A stretch of DNA of 64,000 bases. It comes from Ovis canadensis (Eukaryota; Chordata; Mammalia; Artiodactyla; Bovidae). The position numbers were made by a program, and so were the translations under genes. Under the pieces are notes generated by a model. That model worked only from the letters and a program-made list of their open reading frames with translations, was not told where the DNA came from and did no database searches. Below, piece after piece: positions 46,050 through 56,429 of this stretch. Every line of letters starts with the position of its first letter. Positions within the stretch are counted from its first letter, which is position 1. The stretch spans positions 10,360,001-10,424,000 of the forward strand of contig NC_091247.1 in the NCBI RefSeq assembly GCF_042477335.2, given 5' to 3'.

Positions 46050-46301
46050 GGGTGCGGTTCCGGGTCGTGGCGCGGCTCGGGGCAACGGGGCTGCTGCTCG
46101 GCCGGCCAGCGGCAGCGAGCGGCAGGGGTATGAGCGCGAGTCCGGAAAGCGGCTGCTGAGCCGGCCGGGAGGAGCGCCAGTCCCTGAGGATTCCGAGAGT
46201 GCGGAGCTGGGGCAGGGACCGGGGGGCGCGGGGGAGCCGGGCCCTCCCCCCAGGAACGTGTCCCAAGGCCATCCCGGCCCGTAGTGTGGCAGCAGCTTCA
46301 G
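46050..46301 (+). other. MAPKAP1: MAPKAP1 non-coding exon 1 (5' end approximate)
   Basis: The right edge is set by CAG|GTAAAG at 46299-46306, a good donor at the end of the CpG island on the strand that points away from PBX3. The left edge is a guess just downstream of the ETS motif. No MAPKAP1 coding sequence is present, consistent with translation starting in exon 2. The exon carries a short upstream ORF. Overlapping minus-strand open frames (45834-46445) are GC artefacts. Confidence 0.55.
46130..46159 (+). other. upstream ORF of nine codons in MAPKAP1 exon 1
   Basis: ATG at 46130 reads MSASPESGC then TGA at 46157-46159, all inside the predicted 5'UTR. The context GGGGTATGA has a weak -3 base (G three bases upstream, A at +4). 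It could modestly reduce downstream initiation if the transcript starts upstream of it. Confidence 0.4.
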
Positions 46302-46309
46302 GTAAAGGT

Positions 46310-47600
46310 TGCCCCAGCCGCTAGCTCCATCGCTCACACCCCCGCCAGCCCACCGAAGGAGCCTGGCTTCCCTCCTCACTTCTCCGCGCCCGCCGCCGCC
46401 GGGCGGACAGCCTGTCTGGCCCTTGCTCCAGTATCCAGTGAGCATCCGTTTCCTGGCCCTTTCCAGAACTGAAGGCTGTTATGAATCTGACAGCTTGGGC
46501 GTGTGATTTGGGGGAGGAGAAGCTAGTGGACTCGGTAGTATCGGGGTTTGGGGAGGGTACTGTTGACTGACAGTTTCTGGTTCTACTCGGTGTCTTAATC
46601 TTCATAACATGAAAATCAGGTTTTTAAAATCATTGCTTGTGCATTCCCTGTCTAACGCCCCTTATCTCCATTGCCCCAAAGGAGTAAAACAGCCTTTTAG
46701 AACTGTTTTTTTTTTAATAGGCAGAGTGCTGCTGGAACTTTGATTCAGCCTTTTGTTTATGGGAGTGGCATAGAGTCTTCTAGATCTGGTTAAGGCTGGA
46801 AAAGAAAATATCACTGTAGTTTAAACAGAAGCATTACTTTAACCGGAGGCCCAAAAGTTGACTCAGAGATTGGCACAGGTTTCATTCTGAATGAAGTGAT
46901 TTTTGAAGCCTATCACAATACTTGGTACTGTGCAAAAGCATCATGTTGTAAACCAAAAGCAGCAAAGTTCAAAATTTCCTCAGGTGTGAACAGTCAAATG
47001 GAGACAGGTGTTTACACACATCAGTTAAAGTAAAGTCAACATTCTTACTCTGTTTTGACAAGCAGAAGGGATGGATTCCTAATGTAGAGCAGCAGGGAAA
47101 GGAGGCACCATGTTCTATTCTTCATATTCTGTGAGTTCACACAAGATGATCAGTAAATGCTGGAAGGGTTGTTGATGAAGGATCGATACTTGTTTTCATC
47201 TTGTTCAGTTTACACACTTGTAGGCTCATTGGGGCCTGTGAGACTTGCTGGTGGCTCCTTTCCCTTTCAGATTTATGCTCATACTTACTTTCATCTACCG
47301 TGATGCTGGAGGGTATTCAGATTCCTGATCTGGTTTCTGATCTGGCTCCGGCTAACTTTCCAGCTAAGCTTCAAAAGGCCTCTTACCCTGATTCTTCACT
47401 CTAGATAAGTAGGACCTGGAATGGGCTTTGTCCTTTCCTTTGTTGTTAGCACTTTCTTTATGCCTAGATTTCTCCTTTCCTGTTTCCATCTATTGGTGTT
47501 ACCCAGCGCCCACCTGAAATTGGCCTTGCCTCAAGCAGTTCAGCACAACCTCAGCTAGAAATGGTTTCTTTTCTAGAATCCTTTAAATGCTCATTATTCT
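46310..47600. other. MAPKAP1 intron 1, unique part, no gene seen
   Basis: No ruminant repeat recognised. A T-run lies at 46706. The open frame 47201-47404 has no domain. Confidence 0.5.
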
Positions 47601-47601
47601 A

Positions 47602-47679
47602 TGGGCTTGGCCACAAAGTTTGTTTGGGTTTTCGTACCATCGTCCAGAAAAACCTGAACGAACTTTTTGGCCAACCCAG
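47602..47679. mobile_element. palindromic mariner-derived MITE (hairpin)
   Basis: Terminal inverted repeats GGGCTTGGCCACAAAGTTTG and AACTTTTTGGCCAACCCAG are separated by a short loop, a near-complete ~80-bp palindrome of the bovine mariner type. The right arm contains AAAACCTGAACGAACTTTTT, similar to mature products of the bovine miR-2284/2285 family as I remember them. Confidence 0.75.
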
Positions 47680-47718
47680 TTGATTCCCTTAGCAAACATT
47701 GAGTATGGATACATTCGA

Positions 47719-47945
47719 GGTCATCTGATGTGAACAGCTGACTCATTGCAAAAGTTGCTGATGCTGGGAAAGATTGACGGCAGGAGAAGAGGATGTCAGA
47801 GGATGAGATGGCTTGAATGGCATCACTGATGCAGTGGACTTGAACTTGGGCAAACTGTGGGTGATCGTCAGGGACAGAGAGGCCTGGCATGCTGCAGTTC
47901 ATAGGGTCGCAAAGAGTCAGACACGACTGGGTGACTGAAAAACAA
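47719..47945 (+). mobile_element. BovB 3' tail fragment
   Basis: TCATCTGATGTGAACAGCTG through GACACGACTGGGTGACTGAA. It is truncated and diverged. Confidence 0.88.
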
Positions 47946-47949
47946 CAAC

Positions 47950-48540
47950 ATATATCAAGTACCATGCTAGACCGTATAGGGAGAAACAAGACTCAGTTCT
48001 TGCCTGCTCAATTTAGTGAAAAAGATAGGAAATAATTCTGACAGAGTGGTATGTACACTGGGTTGGAGTTCTTTCGGTGATTCAGTGGTGGTACAGGAGG
48101 GGAAGAGGTCATCCACTTTTGAGGCATGTACAATGACCTGATAAGGCTTCACAGTGTGGGGTGAACTGAGCTGTATTATATTGGAGAAATTATGTTAGGT
48201 TTCTTTTGTTTAATTATTTTAACTTCAATTCACTGATCAGGAGGGCTCAGGATAAATTACACACCTGGTATGAGACGGAACCAGGATGCAGACCCACGTA
48301 TGTCTTATGCCTATATCTGTGCCTTTTATGTGTTTTTTCTTTTCTCACACCGTAGCTCTCTGTATGCAAATACATATTGAAGCAACTATTCAGAGAAGAA
48401 AATATGTGTCAAAATGAATGGTGCGGATAGTTCTTTAAATGTAGAGAAGACCATAACCTTCCAAGGCAAGATGGTAGTATGTGGGTCAGCCTAGCTTTGG
48501 ATATGAGTGGACCGGACATTCTGTAGAGAATAGCCATGGA
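47950..48540. other. intron DNA, no gene seen
   Basis: Unassigned. The minus frame at 48409-48795 extends into a MIR and has no domain. Confidence 0.45.
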
Positions 48541-48720
48541 CTCTGACTTCAATTCTTGGTCCCTCCTCTTAATAGCTATGTGACCTTTGGCAAGTTTCTT
48601 AATTCTTAGCATTATTTCTTTCAAGTATAGTTTGAGATAGAGACTGATACAGACTTCACGGAGTAATGTGAGCTGATGTGGATAAAGTGCCTGGTATGTG
48701 GCAAGGTTCCCTAAGATGGT
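48540..48720 (+). repeat. MIR SINE
   Basis: TAGCTATGTGACCTTTGGCA and AGTGCCTGGTATGTGGCAAG. Confidence 0.75.
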
Positions 48721-48825
48721 GGCTGTTAAGCTGTAAAGGTGCAGTGCCTGAGGCATGGTTTTAGAGTAGTGAGTAGACCAGCCTGAATAAAGCAAGTCTT
48801 TGCTTCTTTGAGTGGGGATGTGTGT

Positions 48826-49027
48826 ATGTTAGTCCCTCAGTTGTGTATGACTCTCTGTGACCCCATGGACTGTAGTGTACCAGGCTTCTCTGTCCATGGA
48901 ATTCTCCAGGCAAGAATACTGGAGTGGGTTGCCATTCCCTTCTCCAGGGCATCTTCCCAACCCAGGGATCGAACCTGGGTCTCCTGCATTAGCAGTTGGA
49001 TTCTTTACTGTCTGAGCCACCAGGGAA
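48826..49027 (-). mobile_element. Bov-tA SINE, reverse
   Basis: TTAGTCCCTCAGTTGTGTAT end and TGTCTGAGCCACCAGGGAA head. Confidence 0.93.
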
Positions 49028-49252
49028 TACTGGGCAGTAAAGTTGGAGGGCCAGTACAGGGTCAGAGTCAGAGCTTGTATGTCAAGCAAGAGAGGTCAGT
49101 TCCAGTTTCTGCTCATAACCTTTCTTGTTAATAAATACCTTGAACATCTATGATTCATTCAGCAGTGCCAGGGAAAATGTTAGACCCAGAGACGCAAAAA
49201 GTAATATAACCAGGTCCCCACCCTGAGGGTGTTTCCTTTCCTATGAGGGAGA

Positions 49253-49326
49253 TGTGTGTGTGTGTGTGTGTGTGTGCAGGTGAATTGTAGTAAAGCATTG
49301 TAGATACTAAGATAGCCAGTCCCCAC

Positions 49327-49357
<31 letters not shown>

Positions 49358-49551
49358 GTGAATTGTAGAAAAGCATTGTAGATACTAAGATAGCAGTCCC
49401 CACTGTGTGTGTGTGTGTGTGTGTGTGCAGGTAAATTGTAGTAAAGCATTGTAGATACTAAGATAGCAGTCCCCACTGTGTGTGTGTGTGTGTGTGTGTG
49501 TGCAGGTGAATTGTAATAAAGCATTGGAGATACTAAGATAGCAGTCCCCAC
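49253..49551. repeat. four-copy minisatellite with internal (TG)n blocks
   Basis: Copies 49253-49326, 49327-49403, 49404-49476 and 49477-49551 (73-77 bp). Each is (TG)n followed by CAGGTGAATTGTAGTAAAGC, a shared spacer and CAGTCCCCAC. Copies differ mainly in TG length and single bases. The Thr-His frames on the minus strand are artefacts. Confidence 0.96.
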
Positions 49552-49594
49552 AAGGTACTGTGGAGCACAGAGGAGGAAACACTGGCAATGGTAG

Positions 49595-49765
49595 CTCGGG
49601 AGCACTTTACTGTGTACCAGCATTATGTTAAATGCATTAACTCATTTATTCCTCTACAGGATGGTATTATAAGTATTTTGATGTTACAGATGAGGAAACT
49701 AGAGCACAGAGAGGTTAAATGAATTCCGTTAGTTTATGGAGTTGGTGGAGCTGAGAGTAGAGGGG
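49595..49765 (-). repeat. MIR SINE
   Basis: CAGATGAGGAAACTAGAGCA and TTAACTCATTTATTCCTC. Confidence 0.8.
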
Positions 49766-49769
49766 ATTA

Positions 49770-50095
49770 TCTGCTAGACTTTGGTAACTCTCCTTTTTAG
49801 AACTATGCCACATTCTTTCTTCTTTATGACGTGGATGGCTTCAGAGAAGAGTCAGCCCTTGAGCCCTAGCTTCAGTGTGCTCGTCACTGCGCTGGGCAAA
49901 AGGAATAATGGGGAACGAACATGATTTCTACAACTCAAGGAGCTCATTACCTTATCTGTCATGTTTGGTATACATATTTAAGTGGGGTGTCTGTTTTGCT
50001 TGTTGACTCATAACTGAAGACTTCAGAAATTGTTGCAGTTCAGTGGGTTGTACGTGCTTCATCTGAGAGAATTTGCTGTAAATCTGTTATTCTGA
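49770..50095. other. intron DNA, no gene seen
   Basis: Contains a MIR-like GTGCTCGTCACTGCGCTGG near 49880. Otherwise it is unassigned. Confidence 0.45.
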
Positions 50096-50097
50096 TT

Positions 50098-50785
50098 GTT
50101 GTTGTTCAGTCACTCAGTCGTGTCCGACTCTTTGCGACCCCATGAATGGCAGCACACCAGGCTTTCCTGTCCTTTACTATCTTCTGGAGTTTGCTCAAAC
50201 TCATGTCCATTGAGTTAATGATGCCATCCAACCATCTCATCCTCTGTCACCCGCTTCTCCTCCTGTGCTCAGTCTTCCCCAGCATCAGGGTCTTTTCCAG
50301 TGAGTCAGCTCTTTGCATCAGGTGGCCAAAGTACTGGAACTTCTGCATCAGTCCTTCCAATAAATATCCAGAGTTGATTTCCTTTAGGATTGACTGGTTT
50401 GATCTCCTTGCAGTTCAGGGGACTCACAAGAGTCTTCTCCAGCACCACAGTTCAAAAGCATCAATTCTTTGGCACTCAGCCTTCTTTATGGTCCCCTCTC
50501 ACATCTACACTGGAAAAATCATAGCTTTGACTCTATGAACCCTTGTCGGCAAAATGACGTCTCTACTTTTTAATACGCTATCTAGGTTTGTTATAGCTTT
50601 CCTTTTAAGGAGCAAACGCTTTTTAATTTCATGGTTGCAATCACTATTTGCAGTCATTTTAGAGCCCAAGAAAATAAAAGTCTGTCACTGTTCCCATTTT
50701 TTCCCCATCTATTTGCCATGAAGTGATGGGACCAGATCCCATGATCTTAGTTTTTTGAATGTTGAGTTTTAACTTGACCTTGTGT
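50098..50785 (-). mobile_element. BovB LINE 3' fragment
   Basis: It begins TTGTTGTTCAGTCACTCAGT and extends to TTGAGTTTTAACTTGACC. It keeps the segment deleted in the 39201-42174 copy (CTTTTAAGGAGCAAACGC) and is 5'-truncated. Confidence 0.93.
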
Positions 50786-50944
50786 TTTCTGTGAGTTTGA
50801 AGTTTTTCAGAAGTTTTGACCCCAAAGATAGCACATTTTAGCTTGTGTTAAATTTAAAATAACTGAATGCTTATAGTCATTGTTAGATGTTTTTGTGCAC
50901 CTTATTTTCTTCAGTCTTCATGATTCTGTGGATTTGTTAATTTA

Positions 50945-51250
50945 GTGTTTTTTTTTTTCCCAAATTTTTATTTATTTTTTATTTCTGGCTGAGCTGGGTG
51001 TTTGTTGCTGCATGGACTTTCTTCAGTTGCCATGAAGGGGTCTACTCTCTACTTGCGATGCTCAGACTTCTCACTGTGGTGGCTTCTCTTGCTGCAGAAC
51101 ATGGGCTCCAGAGCACGTGGCCTCAGTAGTTGGGGCACACGGGCCTGGTAGCCCTGCGGTATGTGGAATCGCCCCGAGATTCCGGGGATCAAACCTGTGT
51201 GTGCTGCATTGGCAGGCAGATTCTCAACTACTGCTCCACCAGGGAAGTCC
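50945..51250 (-). mobile_element. CHR-type SINE, long reverse copy
   Basis: T-rich tail, TTGCTGCATGGACTTTCTTC body, CTGCTCCACCAGGGAAGTCC head. Confidence 0.85.
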
Positions 51251-51254
51251 CAGT

Positions 51255-51940
51255 TCTCTTTTGAACGCTGCCTCAGGAGTCTCCAAATCAGATGCCCGTG
51301 ATGTGACCTAAAGAGTAGGACAGACCTTGTGACCTGGAGGGCATGCCACCAGTCAGTCTGGAAGCGGCAGTCACTACTCAGCTCCAGTCACTTGTCACTG
51401 TGTGACGAAGTGAGCCCAGTGTCCCTAGATCTTCCAGCTGTTTTCAAGAGGGATGGTGGAAGTCTGGATTTTAATGTATTTAGTTTAAAAAAATCGCCAT
51501 TAAAAAAATACCATGTAGATCAGAACACATTAGAGGGCTGTGTACGGTCTTAGGCTGCCCGATTGTGAGTCCTGACCTACTTGCTCACTGACGTTGTGGT
51601 ATCCACTGTTCAAAGCAGGAGGTCCCACACAGTTGTGATCGTTGATCAGAAATCTGCTGGTAAATTGCTAAAGTGAGGGGGTGTTGTGTTGGAGTCATAC
51701 TGATATCTGGGAAAGTGGCAGGGTGAATGATTTAATTGTATAATCAAGCTAAATCAGGGATGGGGTTGGGTGGAGATGATGATCTTGTAGTACTTTTGTG
51801 CCCTTAGCTCTTTAAATGCTACCAGGTCTCCCGTCTCGTTTGGTCCTCTCTGTAGTACATGAAGTGAACAAGGCAGGGTGGTTATCATAACCTCTGGAGA
51901 TGAAGAAGTTGGTGCCCAGTGATTTGCAGTTTAGTAGGAA
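51255..51940. other. intron DNA, no gene seen
   Basis: Unassigned, possibly old repeat in part. The frame at 51329-51553 has no domain. Confidence 0.4.
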
Positions 51941-52090
51941 GTACGCTTGACTGAGAGGGACTTGAATTCTGAACGCTGGTATGCCAGTTACAGCCTTTTG
52001 ATTATGGTCAAGTCAAAAATCCTTGTATCTTTTTTCTCATTTGGATAATAATGAGGGAGCTCAGTTGAAGTCTTGGTGAGGTCTTTTCAG
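51940..52090 (+). repeat. MIR SINE, diverged
   Basis: CAAGTCAAAAATCCTTGTAT and TCTCATTTGGATAATAATGA. Confidence 0.5.
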
Positions 52091-52099
52091 GATGCAAAG

Positions 52100-53260
52100 C
52101 TTTCTGATTCTAATTGACATGCTTAAAGCTGCACAACTGATTACTGGCAGACCCCAGTGGAGAACAGTCCAAATCTAAAATGCTGCTTCTCTTGATGGCA
52201 GGTAGGGAGCCACTGTTGAGCTTTTCCCTCTGTTCTTTGTTCATTACTTCTGGGAAGGGACCTTGACAGGCCAGGTGCTCCCCACATGCATAGAGGGCTT
52301 TGTTGACTATATACATGAAATTGGAAGGAGGCAAAGAGACACTCAGCCTAGTGAGAGAAATATGGTCAGGGAGCTCCCAGCTCAAGAGTTTAATTTATTT
52401 TTATTTTAATACCCAGCTTCCACAAACTGAAAATTGAAGAAATATTTGTCTTCTAGATACTTGTTTTCATTCATATTCTATCATATAAGGAAATAACATA
52501 GAATATAAAAATGAAAAAAAATTCTGAGCAGTCATTCAAAATTTATTAACTCTAGTTGGCAGCAGCCTAGGTATATTGAGGAAATAGATTTAATATAGGA
52601 AGCACAAAATTTGGACCCAAAGAAGAAAACAGTGTTAAGTAATTGAAAGTGAGAAAAATGGGAGCAGCCACTTCAACAACAAAACTTAAATTCTGGAAAT
52701 AGCAAGAAGGTATTAGAATAACTAGTGGAATTAAATTATGATAATCGCTTCTGAAAGAAATTGAATATTATGTCACACTTACCTCTAAATATATGCAGTG
52801 TTAGAGTCATATCCTATACTTGAGTATACTTTTATGAATATGCTTTTATTATTGATGCTGTCAAAATGGACCAAATGTGTAAAACTTAAAAAAAAAATCA
52901 CACTTTTAGTTCCCTGTGGACTCATTTTAAGGTACTGTATTATAAATAAGTACTGTTTCAGCAGAGAAATTGGTAGAAAATGGTTTGAAGGAATGGTTTT
53001 CTTTTTAAAACAAATAACTTTTTAATCTGTGCTTTAGTTGCTGACATACTGGAGGCTAACAAAGAGGAACCGAGATGCAGCCTTGAAACTTGAAGCAGAG
53101 TGAGCTGGGGCTTTGGAGTCACACTCACCTGGATGTGAATATTGGTTCTTTCAGTTATTAGCTCTGTGACCCAGACAGTACTGCCACTCTCATACGGTAC
53201 GTGAGAGGTTGTATATGAGGAGTAAGTACCTCTACCGTGATACTTTTGGGGGGATGTAGG
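52100..53260. other. intron DNA, no gene seen
   Basis: Mostly unique and AT-rich. A diverged MIR is possible near 53110-53240 (TTATTAGCTCTGTGACCC). The minus frame at 52110-52385 (91 codons) has no recognisable domain. Confidence 0.45.
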
Positions 53261-53269
53261 TACCAGCAT

Positions 53270-53546
53270 AGAAGAAGGCAGTGGCAACCCACTCCAGTAC
53301 TCTTGCCTGGAAAATCCCATGGACGGAGGAGCCTGCTAGATTGCAGTCCATGGGGTCGCGAAGAGTCAGACATGACTGAGTGACTTCCCTTTCACTTTTC
53401 ACTTTCACGCATTGGAGAAGGAAAAGGCACCCCACTCCAGTGATCTTGCCTAGAGAATCCCAGGGATGGTGGAGCCTGGTGGGCTGCCGTCTACAGGGTC
53501 GCACAGAGTCGGACACGACTGAAGTGACTTAGCAGCAGCAGCAGCA
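53270..53546 (+). mobile_element. BOV-A2 SINE dimer
   Basis: GGTACCAGCAT at 53259-53269 and GGTACTAGCAT at 53547-53557 are the target duplication with one mismatch. It ends in (AGC)5. Confidence 0.94.
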
Positions 53547-53874
53547 GGTACTAGCATTCAAGGGCACAAGCCATTCAGGTTAGTACAGTGTAACAAGAAA
53601 TGATCTCATGGAGTGATTGTAAAGGAATGAGACTTATTTTCTTGTCTGGATCATGAAATTAGTCTTGTTAATTTCTAGTTGTGCTTTGTGAATTAGCAGG
53701 CCTATGAACCAAGCACTGTTGAGAAAAGGGTCTCAGTATGCTATTTTTAGGCTATTAAATGAATTGATCTGTTAAATCACAATAAACACCTCCAGTTGTT
53801 TATATTACCTTTTAGTGTGCCCATGACTGCCTTTTGAAGTTGTTAGAGCTAGGAGTATATTATGTATTCCCTGC

Positions 53875-53965
53875 CCCCATTTTACAAATGCTGAAACTGA
53901 AGCTTAGAGAAGTAAAGTGATTCAAGGTAGAGAGCTACTGATAATGGCAAAGCTGTGCTTTGAAC
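53875..53965 (-). repeat. MIR SINE fragment
   Basis: TTTACAAATGCTGAAACTGA and GTGCTTTGAACC. Confidence 0.65.
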
Positions 53966-54179
53966 CTTTGTGTTTTTTTTTAACTGTAAATACCACAGTG
54001 CTTTTTTCGCTCTTCCATGCTGCTCTAGATTTGAATATTGGAACTGGCCCTTGTTTTGGGAGGAACATCAACTCATTTTAAACTTAATGCCTGTAGAAAA
54101 TTGTTGTTGATTGTATTGTGGGAGTGTTTGGTTACAAGTATACTCTTAAGATTTGACGTTTAAAGATTTAACAGAACTT

Positions 54180-54720
54180 TAATAATACTCATTGCTGGCA
54201 GAGGTTGGTAGTGAGATGATCACTCATATTAACAGTGGGAATAAAAATTGGTAAAACTTTTCTGGCAAATGCTTTGGCAGTATTATCACAAGCCTTTAAA
54301 GTCATATATGCCTTTTGAGTTTGTAATCCCATTACTAAGAATCTTTGTTAAAGAAATAATCAGAAATGTAGAAAAGTACTCAAGTTCAAAAATGTTCACT
54401 GTGGAAGTATTTATAATAGCAAAAATTAGAAACAACTGTAGTATTCAAAAAAGAAGTAAGAGAAATTTTGGAAAAAGCATGATTGAAAATACTATATAAG
54501 CATTTTAGCTGTTTTAGAAGAATTTTAGTGACATATTAATATGTTCATATAATATGAAGTAAAAAAAGGATATAAAACTATGTAAAGTATGAGCTCAATA
54601 TCAAATATATAAAGAGAAAAAACAGGTGGTAAGATTATAGGTCTTTATGCTTTTTCAGTTTTCCAAAATATTCTCTGATAAGCATAAATTATTTTTCAAT
54701 AAAAAATCCTTTTAGTTTAA
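54180..54720 (+). repeat. ancient L1M 3' end
   Basis: The order CAAATGCTTTGGCAGTAT, AATGTTCACTGTGGAAGTAT, TTCAGTTTTCCAAAATATTC and an A-rich end fits an old L1 tail. Confidence 0.65.
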
Positions 54721-54848
54721 CTTGTAATTGAGAAATACAGGTACATTTTGAAAGTTTTCCCTAATCCAGGTGATCTGAAGTTATAAATGGATTGTATTTT
54801 CAAGAAGTTAGTTTTAACAACTTGTTTAATGATTAAAATATGGTTTCA

Positions 54849-54974
54849 TCTTTTTTTTTTTTGACTGTACTGCACTGCTTCATGCAAGATCTTAGTTCCC
54901 TGACTAGGATGGAATCCTTGCCCCCTGCAGTGGAAGCACAGAATCTTAACCACTGGACTGCCAGGGAAGTCCCT
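54849..54974 (-). mobile_element. CHR-type SINE, reverse
   Basis: T-run, GATCTTAGTTCCCTGACTAG, CCACTGGACTGCCAGGGAAG. Confidence 0.9.
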
Positions 54975-55300
54975 GGTTTCTGTATTTTGTCATAAAGGAT
55001 ATTGACGTTCCCAGGCTAGCCTCCTCTTCTCCCCTAAACTATCCCGAGAGAAGAGTCATATTTGTGTCGGTAGTACCCGTGACCCAGTGCTCCCCTCACC
55101 TGTTCAGGGGCCAGTGGGACAGCTAGTAGCTGTGTGACAGCTCTGTCTTTCCTAGAGGGTACATGCCTGTCTCCATAAGGCTGGTTGTTGGCATATAGAA
55201 CTTTTTTTGTGAGTTGAATATTTGTATCTTGGGAAGTGCATTTTTGGTATGGAAAATTATAAGTATGAATTTCTATTTCACGTTTAAACATTTTGTAAGA
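54975..55300. other. intron DNA, no gene seen
   Basis: The minus frame at 55034-55291 (85 codons) is open but has no recognisable domain. Confidence 0.45.
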
Positions 55301-56260
55301 AAAAATTAAAGATCAAAGTTTGTTTGAATTTTAATTTTTCTGATAACAGTATTCAAGATGTATGAATATTAAAATGTCATGAATTGTGCCTTTTACTCTT
55401 TCCTGATTATATACTTCATAATTGAAATTGCGATAATTTCAGCATGTACAGTTAAGCATGATGTCTAGTTGTTTTTTTTTTTAAATATGCATGGTAATTC
55501 TCCTAAATATAATATACAAAAGCATGCAGAAAATTTAACAAAGTATTTTAGCATATTTAAATTGGGAAAATACCAGGCAAGATGTTTCTTTTTGTAAACT
55601 GCTTCTGTCCAAAGCATTCTGTATATTATCAGAATGAAAAATGACAGCACTTTGTCATCTGTTCAAATTGATATTGCACTCTTTGCAATGACAGCTGAAA
55701 AGGCCCACAGGTGCCATATAAAGAGGTGACCATGTTGTCATATTTCATTTCGGCATCCCTCTGCAAAGCCATAATTACCTAATTAGGTTGTTAATTAGGA
55801 GATTAGCATTTCGCTATATTGATAGAATGCTCTTTACCGACATGGGGCTAGATACAGATTTGTCTACCCTAATTTATAATCTCTGCCTTTTTTGTACTTA
55901 TTTATTTGCTCAAGATCCTGATGTGGGGCAATTCAGTTTACCTGAGAAACAGTTTGTTTATAAGCTAATGAAGCTTTGATTGCTGGACTAAAGTTGCTGA
56001 GTTAAAATATGAACAGAATTAAAAAGGTGGTCACATCCCCAAAACGATAATAAAAATTCTGAGTTAGTATAACTTGTGTTCTCATTAGCATTGGGAACAA
56101 ACACATGAGAAGAACTGAAGTTCGTAAGAAGTCCAAAATATAAAAAGTGTGAAATGTGATAGAGATTTATATATCCTAAACTAGGCAAAGGAAAGTAGTT
56201 ATCTTTAATGACAAATCTCTGTCATTTATACTTGAGATATAAAACATGGTAAGTATTTTT
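55300..56260. promoter_or_regulatory. candidate conserved enhancer with clustered homeodomain sites
   Basis: A repeat-free block. Its core, 55660-56000, holds ATAATTACCTAATTAGG and TTAATTAGG with TAATTA cores at 55772-55777, 55780-55785 and 55792-55797, then GATTAGCATTTCG. An E-box (CAGGTG) lies near 55708 and a TGACAG (MEIS/TGIF half-site) at about 55690. The spacing and lack of decay look like a vertebrate developmental enhancer. Conservation is not measurable here. From its place in the MAPKAP1 intron, it could serve PBX3. Confidence 0.45.
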
Positions 56261-56294
56261 AGTGTATTTCAGAAGCTGAAGCTTAGTTGATGTA

Positions 56295-56420
56295 GTAGTG
56301 TTAGTCGCTCAGTCGTGTTCGACTCTTTGCGACCCTGGGGACTGTAGCCAGCTAGGCTCCTTTGTCCATGGAATTCTCCAGGCAGGAATAATGGAGAGGG
56401 AGGCCATTTCCTTCTCCCAG
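56295..56420 (-). mobile_element. Bov-A unit, reverse
   Basis: TTAGTCGCTCAGTCGTGTTC and GGCCATTTCCTTCTCC. Confidence 0.9.
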
Positions 56421-56429
56421 TTGATGACT

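Larger units (their letters stand above)
45890..46300. promoter_or_regulatory. MAPKAP1: CpG island of the MAPKAP1 promoter
   Basis: About 400 bp of dense CpG with no TATA box, typical of a housekeeping promoter, between a MIR and normal AT-richer intron DNA. It contains GTGCGCGCGCACGG (NRF1-like) near 45920 and ETS sites. It is narrower than the PBX3 island. Confidence 0.85.

Noticed and set aside
45834-46445. 203-codon minus-strand frame across the MAPKAP1 island
   Set aside because: GC artefact, antisense to the predicted exon, no domain.
49180-49623. 147-codon frame of Thr-His repeats; also the regular spacing suggestive of a CRISPR array
   Set aside because: Translation of TG blocks; repeats are tandem minisatellite units with identical spacers in eukaryotic DNA, so not CRISPR.
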